Shown piece by piece: positions 28,602 through 38,193 of a stretch of DNA of 64,000 nt. A model generated the notes under the pieces. That model was not told the DNA's origin. It saw nothing but the letters and a program-made list of their open reading frames with translations, and searched no databases. The DNA is taken from assembly GCA_039105265.1 (NCBI GenBank), contig JAPFFF010000030.1, positions 620,001 through 684,000 on the forward strand, written 5' to 3'. Origin of the DNA: Tritrichomonas musculus. Lineage: Eukaryota; Parabasalia; Tritrichomonadida; Tritrichomonadidae. How positions within the stretch are numbered: the first letter of the stretch is position 1; each line of letters begins with the position of its first letter. Both the position numbers and the translations under genes were made by a program.

Positions 28602-30342
28602 TTACTCTTTGAATACAGCTAATGTTCTTTCATCAATGATGCTTGTGATGATTCCGACAGTCATGCGTTTTATTTTTGATGTTATCGCTGTCTCTCCTGA
28701 AAGAACTTTCAACTTATTGTCTTCATTATCTATAAACACTTCATCCCCGATTGAATAACATGAAGAATCATTAACTTTCAAAAGATAATCACCATGACTT
28801 GCAAATGTTATACATTTATTTTTGTCATCGATTCTCACACATATACCGACATATTCTTTCCATGTTCCTGAAGTCTTGACACTACAAATACAATCAGTTG
28901 TATCATCAGCTGTTGAAGGTTTCCATTCATCACCAACATGTTTGTAAACCTTACCTGTCATATACACTGGAGAACCTATAACGAAATCATTAACAGAGTT
29001 CATTGATGATTCAATCGGTGAGTAATGTGTGATTGTTGTGTTTGATTGTGCACCGTAAATAGCAGCCTTGAATGTTGCTAAATAACCTCGGGACATGATT
29101 TGTTTTGAATATATTTGTTTAGCATCTAATAATTCCTGAGTAGTTGTCCAAGAATATCCACCTATTGGGAAATTATATGTCAGGGGTCTTCCTGATGTTA
29201 TATCAACAGTATCTTCATAATAGAACGGGAATTTGAAATTGTCGAAATACACAGTCCTCTGATGTAATACAAGAACAATGTTATGAGGATTTCCAGTTGT
29301 ATCATAGAATAGTATTCTTATTTCCAAACATAGCGCATAATCACCTACTATACATTCCAGTTTAATCACATTACCTTCAAGTTTTAGATAATGAATTGAT
29401 ATTTCACCGCCCTCTGTAATCGGTCCGCAATCAATAGCACATTTTTTTATTAGTTGTTCTTCTGTTATGACGTTTGACTTCAATGCAAAGTTATCATTTA
29501 CATATTTCACTGATGAAATCATATTATCGCTCACAGGTTGGTTACTGATTAATGTGATAGATGCATCATATATATTGGTTAGTGTATCATCCTCAGTTCT
29601 CAATGAAACAATACCTGAAATTGCATGAATATCTATCAATTCACTTGACTCACCACTGGTTGATTTATATATTAAATTCACGTTATTTCGTCTAGAATAG
29701 TTGTATTCAGCTTCTTCATATGTTGCATCATCGGCATTTCGTCTGAATTTAACGATTATATTTTTGGTTGTTATCACTTTTCTTACATCATTATTTGGGA
29801 TTACACAACCACTATCATTCTGTGCACATTGAATTGCAATTCGTTCTGAACTTTCATCAACAACATTTGCAGTTTTAATGAATGGTGATTCAATTTGAGC
29901 TCTAATGCAATTATATGCTATTGGATTACCCCAATGAGATCTACTAGTCGTTGCATATGTAATTTGTCCATCACTACGACGCCAATTTATTACATCAATT
30001 AATTTACCATTATTATCATACATCTCCATACCGTCATAAGTGCTAGTAGAACCAGTTGGTTTAAATATTACATCAATATGCATTATATCATCATCTATTA
30101 TATTATCAACTTTTGAATCACCCCAATTAACATCAAATATCAAATGAACTCTGGCATCAGGCATCACAGGTGTGATACAGGGACCTTCCGTTATATTTGG
30201 TAAATATTCAATATTCAATTCAGTGCCATATAGTGCGGTATTCAATGCAGATTCATTAACCAAATCTGTTGGAATTGTTGGAATCTCTGTTTTCAATGCA
30301 TACTTATTTAATTCATAAGCCAATTCATCCTCATCGACAAAA
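28602..30342 (-). pseudogene. Fibre-like surface protein (P1b), incomplete at its N-terminal side
   Basis: About 580 residues belonging to P1b. The FVDEDELAYELNKYALKTEIP segment matches the repeat of the P2 fibre, and the last about 140 residues (from THYSPIESSMNSV to the end) are almost identical to P2's C-terminus, which resembles phage capsid-decoration or fibre beta domains. The part between has a quite different sequence from P2, as expected for a receptor-contact region that is swapped between copies. P1b similarity stops at about 30342; the open frame continues into unrelated flanking DNA to 30482. Confidence 0.72.
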
Positions 30343-30715
30343 TAGTGAGAATGTTTCATAAAAGGATGAAGAGCTTTTTTGTATAAAGGGAATCCAAGAG
30401 AGGAAAACATTGAAATACCAAAATTCACTGGATTCCTTCCTCTTAATTTATTTGGATTTGCAAAATCTATTACGACGCGCATATGAGCTAATTCGCCCTC
30501 TAATAATACTGCCTATGCCTAAAACAGATTTAATTTGTTTAATCAATTCTTCTCTTTCTATTACAGAATTTAACTTTTTGTATGTGTGTTTTTTGTTTTT
30601 TGAAAGCATTCTAAATGAACCAATTAAATGTTCAAGTGGATTAGAACCAATTCGATTAATATTAACATCACCTTCATTTGACTCTAATACGATTAATATT
30701 GCGAATTTTGAGGTA
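30343..30715 (-). other. Unassigned fragment between P1b and B
   Basis: Not similar to any Polinton part in this window. On the minus strand a frame open from the B boundary (30714 down to the stop at 30448-30450) encodes 88 residues with NRIGSNPLEHLIGSFRMLS, a pattern reminiscent of the C-terminal parts of some eukaryotic transposases, but I cannot name it. It may be the host or repeat sequence into which B was inserted; GAGGTA (30710-30715) would be B's left target duplication. Confidence 0.4.
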
Positions 30716-31029
30716 AGTAGTGTAGAGTGTTCCGCATCGGGGACACTTAAATTTCAAATATATCAGCCATATCCAACCCAGATTTGAAGGTCATATAGCC
30801 ATTTTCAATTGAGCTCCAGACTTTGAATTTTTGATGTAATACCAAAGTTAACAACCCTAATATTTGAATTTGCCGAAAAACAATGAACTTCACCATCCCA
30901 TAGACCAAATTTGAACATTTCGATTTAATCCATAAAATTCAACTTCGATTGAATCCATAAAATTCAAATTCGATTGAAACCAAAAATAACGCGAATCTCG
31001 AATCAATTCATTTTTTTATCCAGTTAGAA
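30716..31029 (+). repeat. Left terminal region of B
   Basis: Non-coding. Begins AGTAGTGTAGAGTG and contains an imperfect hairpin AGTGTTCC-GCATC-GGGGACACT at about 30726-30748. The partner repeat lies outside the window, so its length cannot be measured. Two near-identical ATTCGATTTAATCC-type stretches occur at about 30918-30980. Confidence 0.6.
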
Positions 31030-31332
31030 ATGAATTCAACAACTGTTGCCATGCCACAACTCTCCAATGTCGAAGCTAATAGTGTCAAACTCGATTTCCT
31101 CGAACGAGTCATTCTCAAGAAATACCAACAATGGAAATCTCTTGCATTCGATTACCACAACGATGATGATTTCATAGATGATCTCATCGATACAATATCA
31201 AATTTTGAAACTGATTTAGAATCCCTTCGAACCAAAATCATAGATGGTGATAGCTATGATCGCAAGGAATTTGATTTGAGTAGGATTAAGATGCTATTGA
31301 AAATACTTGAATTCTTATATGAATACGCATAA
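31030..31332 (+). CDS. Terminal coiled-coil protein, 100 aa (B)
   Basis: Helical, acidic protein (QQWKSLAFDYHNDDDFIDDLIDTISNFETDLESLRTKI). It occupies the same terminal place as the 68/80-aa protein of P1b/P2 and shares the layout W-x(4)-Y, an acidic DDD/NDD patch and a heptad-like tail, so it is probably a distant counterpart. Function unknown. Confidence 0.6.
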   Translation: MNSTTVAMPQLSNVEANSVKLDFLERVILKKYQQWKSLAFDYHNDDDFIDDLIDTISNFETDLESLRTKIIDGDSYDRKEFDLSRIKMLLKILEFLYEYA

Positions 31333-31333
31333 G

Positions 31334-31573
31334 CTAATTCGAAGATTGTGCTCTAGTACAATCGCATGAGTATTTTATATTTTTGGAAGTCAAATGAAGT
31401 TGGGAAAACCCTATTTTTATATTTGAATATTGATTTTTTATCGCATTCCAAGTAGATGTATTAAGCTGTGTATCGGATACTACGTATCCTCCACCCAGCT
31501 TAACGCGTGGATCATCCATTTCCATCATCGCTGACCCCTTATGATAGTCCAAAACTATAGCTCCACCGATCAT
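31334..31573 (-). CDS. Small protein of unknown function, 79 aa (B)
   Basis: Convergent with the preceding gene, one base between stops, the tight packing typical of these elements. Contains a glycine-rich KLGGGYVV turn and DTQLNTSTWNAI. No copy in P2. Could be a chance frame, but no other frame fits this interval. Confidence 0.4.
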   Translation of the reverse strand: MIGGAIVLDYHKGSAMMEMDDPRVKLGGGYVVSDTQLNTSTWNAIKNQYSNIKIGFSQLHLTSKNIKYSCDCTRAQSSN

Positions 31574-31626
31574 TCGTAAACGACCACCCTATCGATATTC
31601 ATTTAACTTTTTTATCTTCATTCCAA

Positions 31627-31959
31627 ATGAGTGAGTACTTCATGTACTATGACGATTTCGGGTTTAAACCAGAGAGTTATCATTTCATTACTCCAGATAG
31701 GTATCCGAATGATATTAAACGAATATGGTCTACATGTAATGGAACACATATGTTCCGTAAACGTGTTTACTTCTTCAGTCCAAGTCAACGAAAGGTATAT
31801 AAACCGGGTTATGGACCATTGAATTATCAAGTTAGATGGAATTCACATGTGTATTGTTTAGTCGATGATATGAACAAACGATACTCTTTATGTGTTAATG
31901 ATCGATTGATAGATCGTACATCGAATATGACCAAGATAGAACTGATGAAGAGTAAATGA
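31627..31959 (+). CDS. Small basic/aromatic protein, 110 aa (B)
   Basis: Tyr/Phe-rich (MSEYFMYYDDFGFKPESYHF) with YFFSPSQRKVYKPGYGP and a predicted beta-rich middle. Followed after 23 bases by the 444-aa gene. Function unknown. Confidence 0.55.
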   Translation: MSEYFMYYDDFGFKPESYHFITPDRYPNDIKRIWSTCNGTHMFRKRVYFFSPSQRKVYKPGYGPLNYQVRWNSHVYCLVDDMNKRYSLCVNDRLIDRTSNMTKIELMKSK

Positions 31960-31962
31960 TGT

Positions 31963-31971
31963 TTATTTTTG
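31963..31971 (+). promoter_or_regulatory. TTATTTTTG box upstream of the 444-aa gene (B)
   Basis: Exact TTATTTTTG eleven bases before the ATG at 31983, showing that the box is used by lineage B as well as P1/P2. Confidence 0.5.
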
Positions 31972-31982
31972 GTTTCCCTTAA

Positions 31983-33317
31983 ATGAGTTATAGAAGAGAT
32001 AACACAGAAGATGAACACATTCTGTTACCAATCGAAACGGTTTATAACTCTGTAGTTGATTCGCTAAGAGTTGAAGGTGATCACGGAACAACTAAATATT
32101 ATACCGATAACGATGATCACTTCAACAGAATCTACTTTAAATATCCAGCTGAATGGAGAACATCCAATCTCGGTGAAAAAATAATCGGTGTTCGTCATAT
32201 GTCTGTCAAATGGAGAACTGGTTGGATTAAGTTTGATCGATTCGTTCGAAAATTTGATGATGAGATGTATGATAAACTAAAAGATGTAATTACACGAGTT
32301 AACGAAGAAATATGTGAAACGTTATCAAAAGATGAAATACATGAAATAGTTATGGATAATCTACCGGAAAAGTATGTACGAGTATATCAAATTCCAGTAC
32401 GTATCAGAGTAACATCAAATGATAATTGGATCGATATTGTCGATCATATACGAAAAGCTATTGATGATCATAATCTATATAATCATCTGAAAGAGAAGAT
32501 CATGGCTAGAGAGATAACTCCAGATGATCGAACTACTTTGCTAAAACAATTAGAAGATATCAAAGATGATTATAAATCGATGTTAGCTAAAAGCGATGAA
32601 TTGATTGGTGAACATATACCGTTCTATTTACAAAGCGAAGACATTATCATCGAAGATGTGTTCAAAAATAACCAACATATCTTGAAATTACGAGCCAAAG
32701 ATTCACACTTAATTGATTTATTTAGATCAATCGATATATTGATCTCGGCTCCAAATGATAATAGATACTATCATACTCCGTATAGTAACTTTTATAACAG
32801 ACATCGCAGTGTCAACTTTATTAAACATAGAATAAATCTTGATGGTCGATTAATTCCATACGAAGAACCTGTTAAACCTGATATTGGTGATGATGAAGAA
32901 GAAGATGATTGGAGTGCACCTATTGATGAAGATGAAATTAAAGAACGTGAATATAATGAAATCAAATTCGATCCATATACAGCTAGCTTCTTCAATATCG
33001 GATCCGGTAACCCATTCAAAAACAATATATACAAACTATATCATTATCATCATGAACAGATATTGAAGAACATATTAACTGATTTGGAGTGTGAAGTTGT
33101 AGCTTCATTTGCAACTCAATCGAATCATTATCTTGTTGGTCGAACTAACGAACCATTCTGTCCGATCAAATATTATAAGTTGAACCATAGTGATGAAACA
33201 TTTTGGATTGAATTCTACGACAAAAACGAGATTAAGATTCCATTACCGATCAACGATAATGTTGTGTTCACAATGGACATGGTGTTCTTACAAAACCGTA
33301 AACTGTTATACTCTTAA
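31983..33317 (+). CDS. Probable minor capsid (penton-like) protein, 444 aa (B)
   Basis: The N-terminal part HFNRIYFKYPAEWRTSNLGE followed by IIGVRHMSVKWR and the C-terminal strand series ETFWIEFYDKNEIKIPLPINDNVVFTMDMVFLQ resemble the edges of Polinton and virophage penton-type jelly-roll proteins. The middle (about 90-220) is helical and an acidic loop DDEEEDDW lies near 303-310. It lies directly before the integrase gene (10 bases). The assignment rests on fold-like pattern only; a capsid-associated protein of another type is possible. Confidence 0.5.
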   Translation: MSYRRDNTEDEHILLPIETVYNSVVDSLRVEGDHGTTKYYTDNDDHFNRIYFKYPAEWRTSNLGEKIIGVRHMSVKWRTGWIKFDRFVRKFDDEMYDKLKDVITRVNEEICETLSKDEIHEIVMDNLPEKYVRVYQIPVRIRVTSNDNWIDIVDHIRKAIDDHNLYNHLKEKIMAREITPDDRTTLLKQLEDIKDDYKSMLAKSDELIGEHIPFYLQSEDIIIEDVFKNNQHILKLRAKDSHLIDLFRSIDILISAPNDNRYYHTPYSNFYNRHRSVNFIKHRINLDGRLIPYEEPVKPDIGDDEEEDDWSAPIDEDEIKEREYNEIKFDPYTASFFNIGSGNPFKNNIYKLYHYHHEQILKNILTDLECEVVASFATQSNHYLVGRTNEPFCPIKYYKLNHSDETFWIEFYDKNEIKIPLPINDNVVFTMDMVFLQNRKLLYS

Positions 33318-33327
33318 TCCACTATAA

Positions 33328-34401
33328 ATGAGCCGAATCAAGTTCAAGACCATTGATGAAGTTTATTCTAAGTATCCGACCAATACGTTATCGAAATTCA
33401 AGAGAATCGCTAATAGATATGGTTTCACGGATGATGAAGCTAAAGACTATCTTCAAAACAAAGTCGTTCATGATCAACATATTCCGCCACCAAAGTTCAT
33501 GCATATCTATTCGAAGATTCAACATGCGTTTCAAATGGATACATTTATTGGAGATCCAGACTATTTGATGTTCATTAACGTAAATACACGTAAAGCATAT
33601 GCGTATGAGAAGATCAATAAAGGTGCTAAACAAGTGTTGAAATCACTAACCGAGTTCATCAAATCAGAACCTGAGTGTAAGTCCATCATATCAGATGAAG
33701 ATGCATCATACTTATCGAAATCCGTACTCGATTTCATGAGAGAACATAATATTGTATATACAACAACGACCGATAACGATCATAACAAACTCGGTATCAT
33801 TAACAGATTCATGAGAACCATTCGTGATATGAAAGCTAATGAACCAAACACTGATATACTATCATTAGTAGAATCCTATAACGATATGCCACATCGATCT
33901 CTTAATTATAAATCTCCGAATGAGATAACAGATGAAGATGAGTTAGAGTATATCGATAAGATGGAACGTCAAGTAAATCCATATCATTTCAAATCTGGTG
34001 ATCTAGTTAGAGTAGTTCTTGATAAGAATCCATTAACGAAACGTCGTTCAAATCTATCTAAAGAGTCTTACGTCGTCGATTCCAAAGATGGTAATCAGTT
34101 TCTAATTCGATCGAGTGATGGATCTGTAGATACTGTACCGGGATATAAACTCGTGAAGTCATCCAATAACGTTCCACTAGCGACATCAATCAAAGATGGT
34201 AAACGCGGTATCGTTAAAGAGATTCGATCTTATAACAAGAAGCGAGATACATATACGATCACATATGAAGATTCAACCGTTAAAGATACTATCAAATCGA
34301 AATATCTACGTGAAGGTCATCCAACTAAATTATCGACAATGGAACGTCAATACTGGTTGAATCAAAATACCATCCCCGATCAAATAAGAAAGTTCATTTA
34401 A
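33328..34401 (+). CDS. Retrovirus-type (rve) integrase of Polinton B
   Basis: 357 residues. An N-terminal helical region, then the RNase H-fold core with aspartates in QMDTFI (D71) and IISDED (about 123), the helix NKLGIINRFMRTIRDM and SYNDMPHRSLNYKSPNEI, the classic Polinton/retroelement end of the core. A C-terminal SH3/chromo-like segment follows (GDLVRVVLDKNPL to about 340). It would insert the element at 6-bp staggered targets. The ATPase gene starts 9 bases after its stop. Confidence 0.88.
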   Translation: MSRIKFKTIDEVYSKYPTNTLSKFKRIANRYGFTDDEAKDYLQNKVVHDQHIPPPKFMHIYSKIQHAFQMDTFIGDPDYLMFINVNTRKAYAYEKINKGAKQVLKSLTEFIKSEPECKSIISDEDASYLSKSVLDFMREHNIVYTTTTDNDHNKLGIINRFMRTIRDMKANEPNTDILSLVESYNDMPHRSLNYKSPNEITDEDELEYIDKMERQVNPYHFKSGDLVRVVLDKNPLTKRRSNLSKESYVVDSKDGNQFLIRSSDGSVDTVPGYKLVKSSNNVPLATSIKDGKRGIVKEIRSYNKKRDTYTITYEDSTVKDTIKSKYLREGHPTKLSTMERQYWLNQNTIPDQIRKFI

Positions 34402-34432
34402 CTTACTATAAATGAGTCAAATCAAGAAAGTT

Positions 34433-34921
34433 AGTAGTGATAGTGGACCGTCTGGAGGGGGGATAAAAAATGACCCCCTTGTCATAGGGTTTACAGACCC
34501 CAAACCTCAGCCCCATGACTCAAAAAATCACCACTTTTTCAAAATTAGCCCTCGAAACTTTCACAAAATGGCATAGACAAATTTTGAATAAATTGACAAA
34601 CTCCCAAAAATAACAACAACGAAAAATAACGAAAAATAGAACTTTCAAAAATTTTTTATTTTTTTATCAGCAATTTATAATGTCAAACCAAGCCGAAGCT
34701 GCGAGCACTCGCTGCCTCCGACGAACGGAGGAACAATTAAGCATCCTCATTAATAGAATCAACAAAAAGCTAAAAGGTTGGAGACCTGCATTAAAATACC
34801 TCTACGATAATGATGATGTTGTTGACGGAGTACTAAAAGAGATAAATCACTTTATTGAACAACTAAAGAAATTCAACGGACCTGCTGAATTAATTGCTGA
34901 ACTTGAAGAGCTCATTTATTA
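34433..34921 (+). repeat. Left terminal inverted repeat of P2 (489 bp)
   Basis: Pairs with 59061-59549. Contains AGTAGTGATAGTGGACCG, a GC-rich subterminal part (GGAGGGGGGATAAAAAATG) and the 80-aa gene. P1a and P1b carry diverged forms at 3218 and 7119. Confidence 0.93.
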
Positions 34922-34922
34922 G
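34680..34922 (+). CDS. Terminal-repeat coiled-coil protein, 80 aa (P2, left copy)
   Basis: Same family as 7267-7473. After MSNQAE it carries a 12-residue in-frame insertion (AASTRCLRRTEE) encoded by two hairpins: GCGAGCACTCGC (34701-34712) and CCTCCGACGAACGGAGG (34715-34731). The right-repeat copy (59060-59302) has the same insertion, so it entered one repeat and was copied to the other. Function unknown. Confidence 0.65.
   Translation: MSNQAEAASTRCLRRTEEQLSILINRINKKLKGWRPALKYLYDNDDVVDGVLKEINHFIEQLKKFNGPAELIAELEELIY
34696..34731. repeat. GC-rich double-hairpin module in the terminal-repeat gene
   Basis: 36 bp, two perfect hairpins, absent from the P1b copy; mirrored at 59251-59286. Confidence 0.8.
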
Positions 34923-35139
34923 ACAATTCATTCAATTCGTTCTCAAGTTGATGAACTTTATTTTTGAGGCTGTTGATGTCTTCAATAAGAGATTCACGAA
35001 CAGCAAGACCGTCAGAACCTAACATTCCTGATTTGATATTGTTTAGACATTGTTTATAATCATAACACTTTTCTTTTAATCCTCGTTTGATTCGTTTTAA
35101 TTCGGGTATTTCTTTCTTGTATTCAGTTAGTTCACTCAT
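34912..35139 (-). CDS. Coiled-coil protein, 75 aa (P2)
   Basis: Strong heptads throughout (MSELTEYKKEIPELKRIKRG; SLIEDINSLKNKVHQLENELNEL). Its end overlaps the 80-aa gene by 11 bases. DNA matching its 3' end is also seen just inside the ends of P1a (about 3415-3470), suggesting terminal repeats of other copies extended further inward. Function unknown. Confidence 0.6.
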   Translation of the reverse strand: MSELTEYKKEIPELKRIKRGLKEKCYDYKQCLNNIKSGMLGSDGLAVRESLIEDINSLKNKVHQLENELNELSNK

Positions 35140-35153
35140 TTAATAATAATTAA

Positions 35154-35387
35154 ATGTCTGTTATCAATCAATTAAGAACCGTTCATGACGATAAGCATAA
35201 AAACCATTTTGATAGATTACAATTAACGATGCAAAAGAATAGAACAAAAATAAATTCAGCACCAACAGTGAAATGTTATAATGAAAAAGGAAATATATTT
35301 CATGAACCACCTCCAAAAACGACTAAATCATTAAATCATCATGATTCACTTAATCATTCTGTGGTTGTCAGGAGCAACAACATTTAA
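35154..35387 (+). CDS. Small basic protein, 77 aa (P2)
   Basis: Divergent from the 75-aa gene, 14 bases between start codons, and overlapping the 3' end of the next gene. Lys/His/Asn-rich (DDKHKNHFDRLQLTMQKNRT, FHEPPPKTTKSLNHHD). Could bind DNA or be packaged; no family recognised. Confidence 0.5.
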   Translation: MSVINQLRTVHDDKHKNHFDRLQLTMQKNRTKINSAPTVKCYNEKGNIFHEPPPKTTKSLNHHDSLNHSVVVRSNNI

Positions 35388-35822
35388 TACATATTCATTA
35401 ATAACTTTTGATTGTTGGTCGACAACGTTTGAAAGCTTATTAATATGTTCTTCAAGTATTTTATTTTTGTTGTTCAATTGATTTATTAATTCATTGAGTT
35501 CGTTAATCGATTCTTTCATTAATGATATATCAGCTTTGATGTTGTCATTTTCAAGTGTTTTAGTGATTGTGTTCCCAACTTTCTTCAAATAAATGTCGCC
35601 GTTAAGTCTTTTACCGTCTGTACAATTGCGCTTAGTGATTTTGTATTCGTTGCCGTCATTAGTGATGATTTTATAAATCTTGTTCAAATAGTTAGTCGTT
35701 TGTGATTTCATTTGCTCGATATTCTTTTGATAGAACAAATTGAACTCTTCAATTGATTTAAATACTTTTGATTCATTTACATTATCATTTATAACTTTAA
35801 GTTCATTAATGTTTTCATTCAT
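35346..35822 (-). CDS. Coiled-coil protein with YKITKR domain, 158 aa (P2)
   Basis: An N-terminal helix, a small beta-rich unit (KIITNDGNEYKITKRN, LNGDIYLKKVGNT, about 48-85) and a long coiled coil (INELNELINQLNNKNKILEE) to the end. The layout resembles the 220-aa protein of element C (GYKFTKRNGELTLYKPP plus C-terminal coiled coil) and perhaps the start of the 215-aa protein in B. Its place beside the capsid genes suggests a structural or assembly role. Confidence 0.55.
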   Translation of the reverse strand: MNENINELKVINDNVNESKVFKSIEEFNLFYQKNIEQMKSQTTNYLNKIYKIITNDGNEYKITKRNCTDGKRLNGDIYLKKVGNTITKTLENDNIKADISLMKESINELNELINQLNNKNKILEEHINKLSNVVDQQSKVINEYVLNVVAPDNHRMIK

Positions 35823-35858
35823 TTATAATTATATTAAATCATTATAATTCATTGTTTT

Positions 35859-36113
35859 TCATTTAACTTCATTCAATATTGATTTTCCAAATCTCCCAAC
35901 TCTGTCAGCAACATTTAAACCTGTATCAATTGCGTCAACAACCTGACCGACACCAGGAATGAATTGTGTAATCGGTTTAACTCTGTCAACGATTTGCTTT
36001 CCAACATCAACAACTTTTGGTAATGCTTTAACTGCTTTCTGAGCGAATGATTTTACTTTGCCGCCAATTGATTTAAATGCGTTCTTGATTTTGTTGAATA
36101 TACCGACACCCAT
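35859..36113 (-). CDS. Amphipathic minor capsid/membrane-active protein, 84 aa (P2)
   Basis: Sequence of amphipathic helices rich in Lys, Val and Gly (MGVGIFNKIKNAFKSIGGKV; VDRVKPITQFIPGVGQVVD). This resembles adenovirus protein VI-like and Polinton minor capsid proteins that disturb membranes at entry. Transcribed away from the capsid gene, 49 bases between starts. B has a functional counterpart at 60415-60819. Confidence 0.6.
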   Translation of the reverse strand: MGVGIFNKIKNAFKSIGGKVKSFAQKAVKALPKVVDVGKQIVDRVKPITQFIPGVGQVVDAIDTGLNVADRVGRFGKSILNEVK

Positions 36114-36162
36114 AATTTAATTAATGATAAAAGTGTTTTATTTCCTTTTTATTCAATCATAA

Positions 36163-38106
36163 ATGTTATACAGAAACGAGAGAGCCCATAATCTTCGCAC
36201 GGAAACAGGAAACGTTCTTCATGCATTTGAAGAGATGAGAAACATGATTAATGTCAATGACGGTACACGTTCATTTTCATTTAGAACTGTTGACTGTCAT
36301 GACCAACCAGCTCCATTTCATCAAGGACAATATTCGCAAATAAGTTTAACACATCCTGACCACTTCATAAGTGATATTGATAAAGGTTTCTTAACATTTC
36401 ACGTTAAATTAGATTTGTCATTGAATACAGATATGAGTAAATTAAACGCCATCGATGACCCCAACAACTTGTACAAACTGTTTGTCGGTTTCAAATCATC
36501 AAACCAGTTGTTTGACAGGTTAGAGATTCTTCATAATAATGTCAATGTCGGATACCAACAGAATGAATGCATTCGTGAAGGCTTCTTGTATTCTTCAGTT
36601 AAGCCAGAAGCCGAGAAGAAACGCCGCAGATTCGTTCATTCATTGTGGGAAAACATTAGCAACTATTCACAGACACATGCAGGAGCTTATGTCAACTTGA
36701 ATTCATTTAAGAACACAGGAAGAAGTGAAGTTGAATTTGATTTGAATGTTCCTTTTGATGATTTACTTGCTTTACAAGCATTTGATTTATTCCCTAATGG
36801 AATCATTGGTGATTTATCAATTCGTTTTCAAGTTAGTCCCGCTGGTCTTGTTTGGGCAGTATTAGACCCTTACACAGTTGCTGAAGCAAAAGTATTTCTT
36901 GAAGATAATGATTCAATATCGATGGAAGAATTAAACAGACTAAAGGAAATCAAAGCACGAGGACACCTCAAACATCAATTCACACAAATTGGTAATCAAG
37001 CAGTGATTCCAGGACCTGGAGACAATCCAGACCCACCATCACCTGAACCAACACCAACGAAATATCAATTGAAGTATGAAGTTAGAGAACAATACGTATC
37101 TGCATCTGGAGGTGATTTCGATGAACTGATTGAAAATTGTTCATTAATATTTAGCTTTACTGATGATGAATTTACTGAACTTGGAATTGAAAAGACTGAT
37201 GATAATAAAGCAATTTGTCAAGCCCATTATACCAAAGAACATGGTAAATTACCTCAACCATCACATGCAGGTCATGTTTACGTTAACTTTGTATCTAAAA
37301 CTGAAGCCAACAAGTTGATGAGCGCTCATTATTCAAAACAAACAGCAACATTAACAGTTAATCGAATGACCATCACAGCTTGTAAATCTAATATGCAAGG
37401 CTTTGGTGTTTGTGAAGCTACAAGACAAGGAATTGAAGACATTTTAAGACAAGGTTTAATCATTCCTTCACAAAAAGTTGATTATCATGCTTTCCCAATC
37501 GCTCCAGCAGCTAACGGAATCAAGTCAACATTGAATATCCCATTAATCAATGCAACTAATTTATCAATCATGTTTCCAAAGCATCATAATGATTTAACTG
37601 TCTTTGAAAATCCAGTTTATCAAAACTGTTTCTTGAATATTGGTGGAAAGAACTTCCCAGACGAAAACGTTTCAACTATTGGTGCGCGATTCTTTGAAAA
37701 TCAATTAACAGCTGGTGATTTAGATGCAATCACTCTTTCATGCACAAAGGAATTTGAGGATTCGATGACAATGCCAAAGAATGACGCTAACGGTAAGAGA
37801 TACAACAACACAATCAGTGATGCAACATCATTTGTATTCAACATTCAAACAGAACGAGCAAGTGCAGGATATTGTTATGACGGACTTGATGGAGGTTTCG
37901 GAAACGTTCAGATACAAGTCAATGGGCAACCAATATATACAGGAGATGATGACACATATTTCAATGTTGTTGAACCAGATGGAACCATTGTCAAACCTCC
38001 TCCGACTCAACTTTGGATAACTAGGGACTCTTACTTTAAACTATCGCTTGACGGTTTAGAATATCATGATGATTCAACACCAGAAGGTTCACAAGCAAAT
38101 GAATAA
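36163..38106 (+). CDS. Major capsid protein, double jelly-roll (P2)
   Basis: 647 residues. The first jelly roll covers about 30-265 (VDCHDQPAPFHQGQYSQISL, DRLEILHNNVNVGYQQNE, GIIGDLSIRFQVSPAGLVW). A proline linker (about 288-300, PDPPSPEPTPT) introduces an inserted domain to about 400, then the second jelly roll follows (NLSIMFPKHHNDLTVFENPV, NIGGKNFPDE). The strand order and the GLVW block are shared with the B capsid protein (61761 onward). Preceded by a TCATAA initiator-like motif directly before the ATG. The inserted domain may be exposed on the capsid surface. Confidence 0.83.
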   Translation: MLYRNERAHNLRTETGNVLHAFEEMRNMINVNDGTRSFSFRTVDCHDQPAPFHQGQYSQISLTHPDHFISDIDKGFLTFHVKLDLSLNTDMSKLNAIDDPNNLYKLFVGFKSSNQLFDRLEILHNNVNVGYQQNECIREGFLYSSVKPEAEKKRRRFVHSLWENISNYSQTHAGAYVNLNSFKNTGRSEVEFDLNVPFDDLLALQAFDLFPNGIIGDLSIRFQVSPAGLVWAVLDPYTVAEAKVFLEDNDSISMEELNRLKEIKARGHLKHQFTQIGNQAVIPGPGDNPDPPSPEPTPTKYQLKYEVREQYVSASGGDFDELIENCSLIFSFTDDEFTELGIEKTDDNKAICQAHYTKEHGKLPQPSHAGHVYVNFVSKTEANKLMSAHYSKQTATLTVNRMTITACKSNMQGFGVCEATRQGIEDILRQGLIIPSQKVDYHAFPIAPAANGIKSTLNIPLINATNLSIMFPKHHNDLTVFENPVYQNCFLNIGGKNFPDENVSTIGARFFENQLTAGDLDAITLSCTKEFEDSMTMPKNDANGKRYNNTISDATSFVFNIQTERASAGYCYDGLDGGFGNVQIQVNGQPIYTGDDDTYFNVVEPDGTIVKPPPTQLWITRDSYFKLSLDGLEYHDDSTPEGSQANE

Positions 38107-38130
38107 ATAAATTGATTTCATTAAATAATC

Positions 38131-38162
38131 ATTTTGCTTTGCAAAAGGGAACAGAGTTCCTT
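38131..38162. repeat. GC-rich double-hairpin module between capsid and integrase genes
   Basis: TTTTGCTTTGCAAAA (38132-38146) followed by GGAACAGAGTTCC (38148-38160). Same two-hairpin layout and spacing as 12456-12487, with compensating base differences in the second stem. Confidence 0.8.
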
Positions 38163-38176
38163 CATAAATTAATGCT

Positions 38177-38185
38177 TTATTTTTG
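38177..38185 (+). promoter_or_regulatory. TTATTTTTG box upstream of the P2 integrase
   Basis: Eight bases before the ATG at 38194. Confidence 0.5.
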
Positions 38186-38193
38186 CGATTCAA

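Larger units (their letters stand above)
7119..30342. mobile_element. Polinton P1b, incomplete fossil carrying two later insertions
   Basis: Starts with AGTAGTGATAGTGGACCG, the same terminus as P2, inside the P1a polymerase gene. Gene order (terminal-repeat protein, 152-aa protein, ATPase, membrane protein, 191, 81, acidic protein, polymerase, HNH, 354-aa protein, fibre) matches P2 read backwards, with the 354-aa gene extra. It contains a hAT transposon (7916-11964) and palindrome D (19863-26990). Family similarity ends near 30342; integrase and capsid genes and the right terminal repeat are not seen. It looks broken: two insertions plus an incomplete right side. Its proteins are close to those of P2, so it is fairly young. 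Confidence 0.85.

Noticed and set aside
30410-30787. 125-codon plus-strand frame across the start of B
   Set aside because: It crosses the B boundary and lies opposite a better minus-strand frame.
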